Assembly (NCBI GenBank): GCA_030696455.1
Contig: JAUYSH010000036.1
Location: 21,275-85,274, forward strand
Reading direction: 5' to 3'
DNA from: Elusimicrobiota bacterium
GTDB taxonomy: Bacteria; Elusimicrobiota; Elusimicrobia; UBA1565; UBA9628
DNA: 64,000 bases
The translations under genes and the position numbers were made by a program. Under the pieces are notes generated by a model. That model was given only the letters and a program-made list of their open reading frames with translations. It had not been told where the DNA came from and did not search any database. Shown one piece after another: positions 45,984-55,390 of the stretch (the stretch's first letter is position 1; every line of letters starts with the position of its first letter).

Positions 45984-47242
45984 TCGCCCTCTGGCTCCTC
46001 GCGGGATCGGCGTTCGCGGCGACCGTGGAGACGATGCCGAGCTGCGCGAAGGTGACGGCCGTGGCGATCGACGGGGAAACGGCCGTGGTGACGGCGAAGG
46101 ACGGCGTGTGCCGCTTCGCCCTCGAGGGCGGCGCGCCGGGCTCCGGGCCCGCGCGGCTCGCGGGATGCGTGTACGAGCCTCGCGAGCACGGATTACTGAG
46201 GCGCTGCCCGCGCCTGGCCGACGAAGTCTTGTCCGCCGGCGGCTTTCCGGTCACGAGCGCCGCGGCCTTCGGCTCGGCGCTTTACGCGGGGACCTACGGG
46301 GGCGGCTTACGGCGCATGCCCTCCGGCGAGCGCGTGCCCGGCGTGCCCGGCGCCGTCACGGCCCTGGCCGTCTCCGCGCGCGGCCTGCTCATCGGCACGG
46401 AGAGCGGTCCATATCTGATGGAGGCGGGACGCGTCCGCGCCTTGAGGCCCTCGGGGCCCGCCGACGGCCATGTCGTGAAGCTCGTGCGCGGCGGCGACGC
46501 CGTGTGGGCGGGGCATTTCGACCGGGGCGTGTCGCGATACCGGGATGGGCGCTGGCGCAGCTGGGGCAAGGCCGAGGGGCTTCCCACGGAGTGGATCGAC
46601 GACCTCGCCTGGGACGGCACGCGCCTGTGGGGCGCCACCGAAAAGGGCGTTTTCTGGATCGAGGGCGAGGCGGTCCTGCGGCCGGCCGACGAGCGCCTCC
46701 GGACCGCGACCTCGGCGGTGTTCATCGCGAGCGGGACGGTTCATCTGGCGCAGGCGGGACGGATCTTGGCCTGGAACCAAGGGACGGTCACGGCCATCGA
46801 TTCGCCGGAGCAGCACCCGCAAAGGCTCCTGGTGCAAGACGGCGTGATCTGGCTCGCCGGCCTCGACGGGCTGTGGAGGTTCGAGGACGGCAAGATCGAG
46901 CGCCATGGAGTCATCGACGAACGATTGCCCGGGGACTGGGTGACGGCCCTGGCCGCGGGTCCGCGAGGGCTGATCGTCGGGACCTACGACGCGGGCCTGA
47001 CGGTGCTGGGCTCCACGACCTCGCTCAAGGCCGACGCCTGGGTCAACCTCGGAGCGCTCGACGGCGACGGGGAGCGCCTCGCCGTGGGAGAGATGGCCGC
47101 GGGGCTGTCCCTGTGGGACGGCTCCGTCTGGAGCCGGCTCGGCGCGGCCGACGGCCTGCCGGGCGACGACGTCAGCGCCGTGCTCTTCGACGGCCCCGAC
47201 CTGTGGGTGGGCACGCGCACGGGCCTGGCCCGGGTCCGGTAA
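45980..47242 (+). CDS. Secreted beta-propeller-like protein
   Basis: Repeats such as GLPTEWIDDLAWDGTRLWGATEKGVFWI and GLPGDDVSAVLFDGPDLWVGTRTGLARV; GTG overlaps VIT/vWA stop. Confidence 0.7.
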   Translation: MIALWLLAGSAFAATVETMPSCAKVTAVAIDGETAVVTAKDGVCRFALEGGAPGSGPARLAGCVYEPREHGLLRRCPRLADEVLSAGGFPVTSAAAFGSALYAGTYGGGLRRMPSGERVPGVPGAVTALAVSARGLLIGTESGPYLMEAGRVRALRPSGPADGHVVKLVRGGDAVWAGHFDRGVSRYRDGRWRSWGKAEGLPTEWIDDLAWDGTRLWGATEKGVFWIEGEAVLRPADERLRTATSAVFIASGTVHLAQAGRILAWNQGTVTAIDSPEQHPQRLLVQDGVIWLAGLDGLWRFEDGKIERHGVIDERLPGDWVTALAAGPRGLIVGTYDAGLTVLGSTTSLKADAWVNLGALDGDGERLAVGEMAAGLSLWDGSVWSRLGAADGLPGDDVSAVLFDGPDLWVGTRTGLARVR

Positions 47243-47306
47243 AAAAGAGGGAGGTCCCGCGGAACGCCCCGCTGACTTCGCCGTTTTCAACAGGTATACT
47301 TAAGCC

Positions 47307-48677
47307 ATGTGCGGAATATTCGCCGTCTCCGGGCGTCCCGACGCGGCCGAGCTGACCCAGCTCGGTCTTTTCTCTTTACAGCACCGCGGCCAGGAGAGCG
47401 CGGGCATCGTCACCGTCAAGAACGGCGACTTCCAGACGCGCATCGGCATGGGCCTCGTCTCCGAGGTCTTCGCCGACGGCGTCGCCGCCCTTCCCGGGCG
47501 CGTCGCGATCGGCCATGTACGCTACGCGACCACCGGCGGCAGCCACCTGCGCAACGCCCAGCCGCTGGTCTACAAGACCGGGCACGGCATGCTCGCCATC
47601 GCCCACAACGGCAACCTCACCAACGCCATCCAGCTCAAGCACAAGCTCGAAGGCCGCGGCGCCATCTTCCAGTCCACGACCGACTCCGAGGTCATCATCC
47701 ACCTCCTCGCCCGCCAGGACGGCCCCGTCGAGGACGCCCTCATCGCGAGCCTGCGCCAGGTCGAGGGCGCCTACTCCCTGCTCCTGCTGACGATCGACAA
47801 GCTCATCGCCGTGCGCGACCCCTACGGCTTCCGCCCCCTCGTCCTGGGACGCATCGGCGACGCGCACATCTTCGCCTCGGAAACGACCGCGCTCAACCTG
47901 ATCGGCGCGGAGCTCGTCCGCGAGATCGAGCCCGGCGAGATGGTCATCGTCGAGGGCACCACGGTCAAGTCGCTCAAGCCCTTCGCGCCCGTGCCCGCGC
48001 CCGCGCGCTGCATCTTCGAGCAGGTCTACTTCGCCCGCCCCGACTCGATGATCTTCAACCGCGGCGTGCAGGCCGCGCGCCGCGACCTCGGCAAGGCGTT
48101 GGCCCGCGAGATGAACGGCCTCAAGGCCGACATCGTCGTGCCCGTCCCCGACTCCGGCATACCGGCCGCGCTCGGCTTCTCCGAGGAGAGCGGGGTGCCC
48201 TTCGAGATCGGCCTCATGCGCTCGCACTACGTCAGCCGCACCTTCATCAAGCCCACGCAGGAGCTGCGCGAGAAGGCGGCGATGTTGAAATTGGCCCCCG
48301 TCCCCGAAACGCTGCGCGGCAAGCGCGTCGTCCTCGTCGACGACTCGATCGTGCGCGGCACGACGAGCAAGCGGATCTGCAAGCTGCTGCGCCAGGCCGG
48401 CGCGCGCGAGATCCACATGGCGATCACGTCGCCACCTATAGTGTCGCCGTGTTATTACGGCATCGACACGCCCTACGCCTCCGAGCTCATCGCCAATCAG
48501 AACTCCATCGAGGAGATCCGCAAGTACCTCGGCGTGGACAGCCTGCATTACCTGAGCCTCTCCGGCATGCAGCGCGCGGTCGGCAAGGGCGACGAGAGCG
48601 GCTGGTGCACCGCCTGCTTCACCCGCCGGTATCCGACCCCGATCCCCGACTACCAGGTCACGGAAGCCGTCAAATAA
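47307..48677 (+). CDS. purF: Amidophosphoribosyltransferase
   Basis: MCGIFAVSG; LQHRGQESAGI; VVLVDDSIVRGTTSKRI. Confidence 0.97.
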   Translation: MCGIFAVSGRPDAAELTQLGLFSLQHRGQESAGIVTVKNGDFQTRIGMGLVSEVFADGVAALPGRVAIGHVRYATTGGSHLRNAQPLVYKTGHGMLAIAHNGNLTNAIQLKHKLEGRGAIFQSTTDSEVIIHLLARQDGPVEDALIASLRQVEGAYSLLLLTIDKLIAVRDPYGFRPLVLGRIGDAHIFASETTALNLIGAELVREIEPGEMVIVEGTTVKSLKPFAPVPAPARCIFEQVYFARPDSMIFNRGVQAARRDLGKALAREMNGLKADIVVPVPDSGIPAALGFSEESGVPFEIGLMRSHYVSRTFIKPTQELREKAAMLKLAPVPETLRGKRVVLVDDSIVRGTTSKRICKLLRQAGAREIHMAITSPPIVSPCYYGIDTPYASELIANQNSIEEIRKYLGVDSLHYLSLSGMQRAVGKGDESGWCTACFTRRYPTPIPDYQVTEAVK

Positions 48678-48696
48678 GCCCTCGTCCGAGGTCACA

Positions 48697-50037
48697 GTGA
48701 TATCGAAAGCGCTCGTCGTCGCCGTCCTGCCGCTCGCCCTTCTGCTGTCCTCCTGCGTGTCGCCGGCCGGCGGGGGCGCCACCATGGGCGGCGGCCTCGC
48801 CGGACGCATCGCCGGCGGCGACCAGGGCATGGGCGCCGCGACGGACTGCAGCACCTTCCTGCGCGCCTGCATGAAGCAGCCGCCCGGGAGGCTCAACTCC
48901 GTGCGCATCGCCCACTTGCGGGCCTTCTTCGTCTCCGCGGTCCATAACGCCGCTCCGACCCCGGCGGACTGCGACCTGCTCTTCGACTACCCCGCGACCT
49001 TCAGCGACCGGGCCGACGTCTACTCGGTCTACACCGGCCAACTCCTGACCCGGCTCACCGCGGCCAACTCCATGATCAACGCCCGCGCGGCGTGCTCGAT
49101 CTTCGCCGATGAGAGCGGCTCCGCCTATCAGGCCATCCCGGCCGAGAAAGTCGCGGACCGGCGGCCCCGCAAAGCCGAGCCGGCGTCCAGCGGAGGCGGC
49201 TTGAGCTCCACGGATATCGACCGCATCGCCAAGGCCGTGCAAGGCACCGCCCCCGCCGCTCCCGCGGCGGCTCCCGCCGCTTCCTATCCGGCTTCGCCCT
49301 CGCCGCGCTTCGCCGTCGCCGAGCGCCCCGACGACCTCGCCGTCATCGTCGGCATCGAGAGCTACTCCGACATCGCCTCCAAGGCCCCTTACGCCGAACG
49401 CGACGCGGACGCGTACAAAGCCTACGTCCGCGCCCTCGGCGTGCCCGAGCGCAACATCATTCTGCTGAAGGGCGCCAAGGCCGGCAAAGCCTCTCTCGAG
49501 AAGAACTTGGAAGCCTGGCTGCCCCGCATGGCCAGGGCCGACAGCCGCGTTTACTTCTACTTCTCCGGCCACGGCGCGCCCGACGTGAAGACGGGACAGG
49601 CCCATCTCGTGCCGTGGGACGGCGACCCGAACTTCCTCGAATCGACGGGCTACTCGGTGGCGAAGCTGTACAAGAAGCTGGGCGAGTTGCCCGTGAAGCA
49701 GGTGCTCGTCGCGATGGATTCCTGCTTCTCCGGCGCGGGCGGACGCTCGGTGCTCGCCTCCGGCGCGCGTCCGCTCGTGGGCAAGATCGACACCGGCGCG
49801 GCACCCGCCAAGATCACCGTGCTCGCCGCCTCCGGCGCCAGCGAGATCTCCGGCTCGCTCGACGACAAGGGCCACGGCGCCTTCACCTACTTCCTGCTCG
49901 AGGGCATGAACGCGGGTAAGACCACCCCGAAGGCCCTCAACGACTACCTCACGCCCCGCGTGCAGGACGAGGCGCGCCGCCTCAACCGCGACCAGACTCC
50001 GCAGCTGCAGGGCGACGGCGCTTGGTCTCTCCGCTAG
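48697..50037 (+). CDS. Caspase (peptidase C14) family lipoprotein
   Basis: Lipobox LLLSSC; VIVGIESYSDI...ERDADAYKAYV; His/Cys dyad YFYFSGHG and VAMDSCFSGAGG. Confidence 0.85.
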   Translation: MISKALVVAVLPLALLLSSCVSPAGGGATMGGGLAGRIAGGDQGMGAATDCSTFLRACMKQPPGRLNSVRIAHLRAFFVSAVHNAAPTPADCDLLFDYPATFSDRADVYSVYTGQLLTRLTAANSMINARAACSIFADESGSAYQAIPAEKVADRRPRKAEPASSGGGLSSTDIDRIAKAVQGTAPAAPAAAPAASYPASPSPRFAVAERPDDLAVIVGIESYSDIASKAPYAERDADAYKAYVRALGVPERNIILLKGAKAGKASLEKNLEAWLPRMARADSRVYFYFSGHGAPDVKTGQAHLVPWDGDPNFLESTGYSVAKLYKKLGELPVKQVLVAMDSCFSGAGGRSVLASGARPLVGKIDTGAAPAKITVLAASGASEISGSLDDKGHGAFTYFLLEGMNAGKTTPKALNDYLTPRVQDEARRLNRDQTPQLQGDGAWSLR

Positions 50038-50087
50038 GCGGCCGAGTCCTTCGTTTTGTTAAAAAATTGTCATTAAAAAATAGACAT

Positions 50088-50115
50088 TATCCGCATAACT
50101 TAAGTTATGCGGATA
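50088..50115. repeat. 28-bp perfect palindrome TATCCGCATAACTT|AAGTTATGCGGATA
   Basis: Read directly; AT-rich flanks. Confidence 0.8.
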
Positions 50116-50132
50116 GTCTTTAATAAATCACG

Positions 50133-50537
50133 ATGTTTTTTCGCGAAACGAAGGATATATTTCCGGCGCCGCTGGGCCTCGCCGCGCTGGCCGCCGCGCT
50201 CGCCGCCTGCGCCCCGCCGGTCCGCGACATCCCTCCTTTCGTGAACCTGCGCGTGTGCGTCGAGAGCGAAGCCGACGTCGAGGCCTACCGCCGGCACTTC
50301 AGCTCGGCGGTCGCCGCGGAGCCGCGCGGCGGGCGCGAGTGCGACGTCTCGGTCCGTGCCGCGACGATGCACGCCGGGAAGGTGACTGTGCGCTCGGCCT
50401 ACGACGGCTCCATCCTGGCCGAGATCCACGGCCCGGTGGACCTCGCCCCGCAGTTCGTCAAGATCGCCCTCGAGCCCGGCACGGACGCGCACCGCCGGGT
50501 GATCGAGCAGCGCGCCGCGGCCCGCTCCGCGCCGTAG
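50133..50537 (+). CDS. Hypothetical lipoprotein
   Basis: LAAALAACAPP lipobox. Confidence 0.55.
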   Translation: MFFRETKDIFPAPLGLAALAAALAACAPPVRDIPPFVNLRVCVESEADVEAYRRHFSSAVAAEPRGGRECDVSVRAATMHAGKVTVRSAYDGSILAEIHGPVDLAPQFVKIALEPGTDAHRRVIEQRAAARSAP

Positions 50538-50549
50538 ACCTCGCGGGGC

Positions 50550-50578
50550 TTGTTTTTTTCGGCGACAGAGGCTATATA
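50550..50578 (+). promoter_or_regulatory. Promoter TTGTTT-17-TATATA directly before 50587 start
   Basis: Exact 17-bp spacer; -10 ends 8 bp before ATG. Confidence 0.7.
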
Positions 50579-50586
50579 AGGGTGTC

Positions 50587-52419
50587 ATGGCTTCACTCCC
50601 GCTCTACTGGAACCGCTGCGAAGGCGACGTCTGGGGCGAGCTGTTCGCTATCAACCTCGACGACCCGCACTTCGACAAGCTCCAGGGCGTGTACATGGTC
50701 TGGCTGGGCGGCAGCAAGCCCGCCGCGATCTGCGCCGGCTCGGGGCTGATCCGGGAGAAGCTCGCCGAGCGCCGCGCGCAGCCGGAGCTCATGGCCCTGC
50801 GCGAGAATTCCCTGCTCGTCACGTGGGCGAAGGTGGACCCCCTCGTGAGCAAAGGCGTCGAGCGCTGGCTCCTGGAGAACCTGAGGCCGAAGCTGGCCAA
50901 CCGGATCCCGGATTCGCTGCCGGTCGAGGTGAACCTCCCGGGACGGCCCGGCGCCGCCGCGCCCGACGCGGGAAATCCGCCCGGCCAGCTGTTCCAGGAC
51001 CTGACCGCGCCGGACGCGGCGCCGCCCTCGCGGCACGCGCCGGATCCCGTCGTCGCGCCGCCGCCCCCGCCGTCGCCGGTCAAGACGCCCCCGGCCTCCA
51101 CGGCGGGCCCGGAGCCGCAGAGGCTGCCGCTCCAGGCCGAGTTCATCGAACTGGTCCGCAAGGCCAAGGAAACGACCCGCGGCGGGATGTTCGGCGGGGG
51201 AGGCAAGGCCAACCCCGAGGAGGAGAAGCTGGTCTCCGACGCCGTGCAGCGGATACTGAAGGAGGCGGTGAAACTGGGCGCCTCGGACGTTCACCTCGAG
51301 CCCCTGGAGGGCGCGCTGCGCATCCGCTTCCGCGTCGACGGCATCCTTGAAGAGATGATGCAGATTCCGGCCGCGCTGAACCTGCGAGTGGTCTCCCATA
51401 TCCGGGTGGCGTGCGGCCTCGACCCTGAGCGCGGCATCGGCACGAGCAGACCCGAGGACGCGCGCATGTCCCTCTCGCAGGAAGGCATCGAGGTCGACCT
51501 GCGGCTGTCGACGTTTCCGACGCCGAACGGCGACAAGGCCGTGCTGCGCCTGATCCCGCGGAGCTCGAAGGTTCCGGCCCTGGAGGAGATCGGGCTCGAC
51601 CCAAAGATCACCGAGGCCCTGCGCTCGGTGAGCGCCCGCCCTCAGGGAATGTTCATCGTGACCGGCCCTACCGGGAGCGGAAAATCGACGACGCTGTACA
51701 CTTTACTGCAGCAGATCAATTCTCCGTCGCGCAACATCGTCACCCTCGAGGACCCGATCGAGAAGAAGATTCCGGGGATCAATCAGGGGATGATCCAGCC
51801 CAAGGCGGGCTTCGGTTTTGCCGAGGGCCTGCGCGCGATCCTGCGCCAGGACCCGAACGTGATCATGGTCGGCGAGATCCGCGACCTCGAGACGGCGGAG
51901 ATCGCCGTGTCGGCCTCCCTGACGGGCCACATGATCTTCACGACCTTGCACACCAACAGCGCTCTCGGCGCCATCACGCGCCTGTTCGACATGGGCCTCG
52001 AGCCGTTCCTGATCGCGTCGGCGCTGACGGCCGTCTCCGCGCAGCGGCTGGCGCGGAAAGTGTGCTCGGCCTGCGCCCAGCCCTACGAGCCGACCGCCGC
52101 CGAGATCGCCGAGATCGAACACCGGGTGAAAAGCGGCGGCATCGGCATGCCCGCGGGCCTGCTGAAGAACCTCAAGCGCGGCGCCGGGTGCGGCGCCTGC
52201 CGCTCGAGCGGCTACCTCGGGCGAGCCCTGCTCTTCGAGTTCGTCGCCATCAGCCCGGCCTTGCGGGCGCTGATCTTGAAAAAGGCCGGCCTCGACGACC
52301 TGCGCGCGGCGGCGCTCAAGGACGGCAACTACCCCCTGATCGCCGACGGCCTGCGCATGGCCGCCGCGGGCACCATCTCGATCTCCGAGGTCTTCCGCAT
52401 CGTCGATTCGACGGACTAG
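50587..52419 (+). CDS. GspE/PilB family type II secretion/type IV pilus ATPase
   Basis: VTGPTGSGKSTTLYTLLQQI; RAILRQDPNVIMVGEIRDLETAEIAVSASLTGHMIFTTLHTNSA; CxxC pairs. Confidence 0.92.
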   Translation: MASLPLYWNRCEGDVWGELFAINLDDPHFDKLQGVYMVWLGGSKPAAICAGSGLIREKLAERRAQPELMALRENSLLVTWAKVDPLVSKGVERWLLENLRPKLANRIPDSLPVEVNLPGRPGAAAPDAGNPPGQLFQDLTAPDAAPPSRHAPDPVVAPPPPPSPVKTPPASTAGPEPQRLPLQAEFIELVRKAKETTRGGMFGGGGKANPEEEKLVSDAVQRILKEAVKLGASDVHLEPLEGALRIRFRVDGILEEMMQIPAALNLRVVSHIRVACGLDPERGIGTSRPEDARMSLSQEGIEVDLRLSTFPTPNGDKAVLRLIPRSSKVPALEEIGLDPKITEALRSVSARPQGMFIVTGPTGSGKSTTLYTLLQQINSPSRNIVTLEDPIEKKIPGINQGMIQPKAGFGFAEGLRAILRQDPNVIMVGEIRDLETAEIAVSASLTGHMIFTTLHTNSALGAITRLFDMGLEPFLIASALTAVSAQRLARKVCSACAQPYEPTAAEIAEIEHRVKSGGIGMPAGLLKNLKRGAGCGACRSSGYLGRALLFEFVAISPALRALILKKAGLDDLRAAALKDGNYPLIADGLRMAAAGTISISEVFRIVDSTD

Positions 52420-52426
52420 AGTTGGC

Positions 52427-52498
52427 GTCAGTCCTGTCGTTGTTTCAGTATTCGTGGGGAATCTCCTTATCGAATACCGAAACAACGACAGGACTGAC
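52427..52498. repeat. Long imperfect hairpin: 28-nt arms, 1 mismatch, 16-nt loop
   Basis: GTCAGTCCTGTCGTTGTTTCAGTATTCG ... CGAATACCGAAACAACGACAGGACTGAC. Confidence 0.9.
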
Positions 52499-52533
52499 AC
52501 CAGAATTCCGCGCGATTTAGGTATCATCAAGCC

Positions 52534-53793
52534 GTGAAGGTACTCCTTCTCGGCTCCGGCGGCAGGGAACACGCGATGGCGTGGTCGTTGGCCAAGAGCC
52601 CCCGGCTCACGAAGCTGTGGGCCGCTCCCGGCTCCGACGGCATGGGCGTCCTGGCCGAGCGCGTCCCCCTCGACCCCCTCGATCCGGAGGCCGTGTCGCG
52701 GTTTTGTATCGGCAAGGGCGTGGAGCTCGTCGTGATCGGCCCGGAAGCCCCGCTCGCCGCGGGCGTCGCCGACGCCGTCCGGGCCGCGGGCATCCCCGTT
52801 TTCGGACCGGGCAAGGAAGGCGCGCGCCTGGAATCCTCCAAGGCCTTCGCCAAGGACTTCATGCTGCGCCACGGCCTGCCCACCGCGCGCGCGCGCGTCG
52901 GCGGATATGAGGAAGCCCTGGCGGCAGCCAGGGCGTTCGAGGGGCGCTGCGCCGTGAAGGCCGACGGCCTCGCCGCCGGCAAGGGCGTGATCGTCTGCAC
53001 GGCGCTGGCGGAGGCCGAGGCGGCGGTCTCGACGCTCGCGGCCACCGGCGCGGGAAGCACCCTGCTCGTCGAGGAGCTGCTGAGCGGGCCCGAGATCTCG
53101 ATGATGGCCGTGCTCGACGGGAAATCATACGCCCTGCTCCCCGCGAGCCAGGACCACAAGCGCCTGCTCGACGGGGACCTCGGCCCCAACACCGGCGGCA
53201 TGGGAGCCCTGTGCCCCGTGCCGCTCGACGACGCCATGCTCCGCACGATCCGCGCGTCGGTGTTCGACCGCGCGCTCGCCGGCCTGGCGAAGGACGGCCT
53301 CGACTTCCGCGGCGTCCTGTACGCGGGCCTCATGCTCACGCCGGACGGGCCCAAGCTGCTCGAGTTCAACGCCCGCCTCGGCGATCCGGAGGCCCAGGCC
53401 GTGCTGCCCCTGCTCGACGCCGACTTCCTCGAGCTGTGCCTCGCCTGCGCGCGCGGCGAGCTGGGCGTGGACCGCGTCCCGGCCCGCGCGGGGGCCTGCG
53501 TGTCGGTGGTCGTCGCGGCCGAAGGCTACCCGGAGGCGCCCAAGCCCGGCGCCGAGGTCACCCCCGGCGCCGCGCACGGCCTCGACGGCGTGATGGTGTT
53601 CCACGCGGGCACGAAGAAGGAAGGAAGCCGCTGGCTCGCCGCGGGCGGGCGGGTGCTCGCCGTCGTCGGCCTCGGCGCGGACCTCGCCGCGGCGCGCGAA
53701 CGCGCCTACGCCGCCCTGCCGCGCGTGGCCGGACCCCGCTTGCGCTGGAGAAAGGACGTCGCCGCCAAGGTGCTCGGAAGGAGCCTCGCGTGA
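52534..53793 (+). CDS. purD: Phosphoribosylamine-glycine ligase
   Basis: [39 protein letters not shown] start. Confidence 0.96.
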   Translation: MKVLLLGSGGREHAMAWSLAKSPRLTKLWAAPGSDGMGVLAERVPLDPLDPEAVSRFCIGKGVELVVIGPEAPLAAGVADAVRAAGIPVFGPGKEGARLESSKAFAKDFMLRHGLPTARARVGGYEEALAAARAFEGRCAVKADGLAAGKGVIVCTALAEAEAAVSTLAATGAGSTLLVEELLSGPEISMMAVLDGKSYALLPASQDHKRLLDGDLGPNTGGMGALCPVPLDDAMLRTIRASVFDRALAGLAKDGLDFRGVLYAGLMLTPDGPKLLEFNARLGDPEAQAVLPLLDADFLELCLACARGELGVDRVPARAGACVSVVVAAEGYPEAPKPGAEVTPGAAHGLDGVMVFHAGTKKEGSRWLAAGGRVLAVVGLGADLAAARERAYAALPRVAGPRLRWRKDVAAKVLGRSLA

Positions 53794-54278
53794 AAAAGAC
53801 CAGACCCCTCGTCGGCATCATCATGGGCAGCAAGTCGGACTGGAAGACGATGAAGGCCGCCGCCGACGTTCTCCGTGATTATCAAGTGCCGTACGAGGCC
53901 TCGGTCGTCTCGGCCCACCGGACGCCTCTGCGGCTGTTCAGCTACGCGGCCTCCGCCGAGAAGAAGGGCCTGCGCGTGATCATCGCCGGGGCCGGGGGTG
54001 CTGCGCACCTGCCGGGCATGACCGCGGCGATGACCTGGCTGCCCGTGCTCGGCGTGCCCGTCGAGTCGCGCGCGCTCAAGGGGCTCGACAGCCTGCTGTC
54101 GATCAACCAGATGCCCCGCGGCGTCGCCGTCGCCACGCTCGCGATCGGCGAGGCGGGTGCCGCCAACGCCGGCCATCTCGCGGCGCAGATCCTGGCGCTC
54201 AACGACCCGGCGCTGTCGGCGCGCGTGATGAAGTTCCGCGACGCCCAGACGCGCAAGGTCCTGCGGGACGCGCTGTAG
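53790..54278 (+). CDS. purE: 5-(carboxyamino)imidazole ribonucleotide mutase
   Basis: [34 protein letters not shown]. Confidence 0.96.
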   Translation: MKKTRPLVGIIMGSKSDWKTMKAAADVLRDYQVPYEASVVSAHRTPLRLFSYAASAEKKGLRVIIAGAGGAAHLPGMTAAMTWLPVLGVPVESRALKGLDSLLSINQMPRGVAVATLAIGEAGAANAGHLAAQILALNDPALSARVMKFRDAQTRKVLRDAL

Positions 54279-55390
54279 TGGACCCGCTGGCGCCGGGCAA
54301 GACCCTCGGCATTCTGGGCGGCGGCCAGCTCGGGCGTCTGATCGCCGAGGCGGCCAAATCCCTCGGCTACCGCACCGCCGCGCTCGACTCCTCGCCTTCC
54401 GCGCCCGCCCTTCAGGTCGTGGACAAGCCGTTCGTCGGAGCCGTGGATGACGCGGCCGCGGCGCTCAAGCTCGCCACGGCGTCCGATCTCGTGACGCTCG
54501 AATGGGAGCTCATCCCGGTCAAGGTCCTGGAGGTCGTCGCGGCGGCCCGGCCGCTTTTCCCCGCGCCCTCGGTCCTCGGCCTCATCCAGGACCGGCTGAC
54601 ACAGAAGAATTTCCTGCGCAAGCAAGGCTTTCCCCAGACCCCCTACGGCGAGGCGGCGACGGCCGCGGGCTGGAAATACCCGGTCATCCTCAAGCGGCGC
54701 TCGCACGGCTACGACGGCAAGGGCCAGTGCCGCCTCGCGAGCGAAGCCGACGCCCCCAAGGCCTCCGAGGTCCTGAAGGCTCCGTGCGTCTGGGAGAAGC
54801 TGGTCGATTTCAAGGCGGAGATCTCGGTCATCCTCGCGCGCGGCCGCGACGGCGCGACCGCCGTCTACCCCGTCGCCGAGAACGTCCACCGCAACGGCAT
54901 TCTCCACGCCACCCGCGCGCCGGCGCGCCTCCCGCGAGACGTCGAGGGCAAGGCGGTCGCCTTGGCGGTTGAAATCGCCGGGGCCCTCGGGCATGTCGGG
55001 GTGATGGCCGTCGAGATGTTCCTTCTCCACGACGAATCCCTGCTCGTCAACGAGATCGCCCCGCGCGTGCACAACAGCGGCCACTACACTTTGGGCGGCT
55101 GCGCCGTGTCGCAGTTCGAGCAGCACGTGCGCGCCGTGTGCGGCCTGCCGCTGGGGCGCACGGAGCTTCTCGAGGGCCGGGCGGCGATGGTCAACCTGCT
55201 CGGCGACCTGTGGGAGAAGGGCGAGCCGGATTGGGCCCCGCTCAGGGCCATCCCGGGCGCGACCTTGCATCTTTACGGCAAGTCCGGCGCGCGCCCGGGA
55301 CGAAAGATGGGCCATTACACCGTCGTCGGCGCCGCCGCCGAGACGGAGTTTGACCGGGCCGACAAGCGGCTTCTACAGCTGCGCGGATGA
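54278..55390 (+). CDS. purK: 5-(carboxyamino)imidazole ribonucleotide synthase
   Basis: LGILGGGQLGRLIAEAAKSLGY; NEIAPRVHNSGHYT. Confidence 0.96.
   Translation: MDPLAPGKTLGILGGGQLGRLIAEAAKSLGYRTAALDSSPSAPALQVVDKPFVGAVDDAAAALKLATASDLVTLEWELIPVKVLEVVAAARPLFPAPSVLGLIQDRLTQKNFLRKQGFPQTPYGEAATAAGWKYPVILKRRSHGYDGKGQCRLASEADAPKASEVLKAPCVWEKLVDFKAEISVILARGRDGATAVYPVAENVHRNGILHATRAPARLPRDVEGKAVALAVEIAGALGHVGVMAVEMFLLHDESLLVNEIAPRVHNSGHYTLGGCAVSQFEQHVRAVCGLPLGRTELLEGRAAMVNLLGDLWEKGEPDWAPLRAIPGATLHLYGKSGARPGRKMGHYTVVGAAAETEFDRADKRLLQLRG

Noticed and set aside
48697-50037. Caspase gene as a CBASS/abortive-infection defence effector
   Set aside because: It has a lipoprotein signal and no neighbouring cyclase, NTPase sensor or TPR/NACHT partner; defence role not supported by context.
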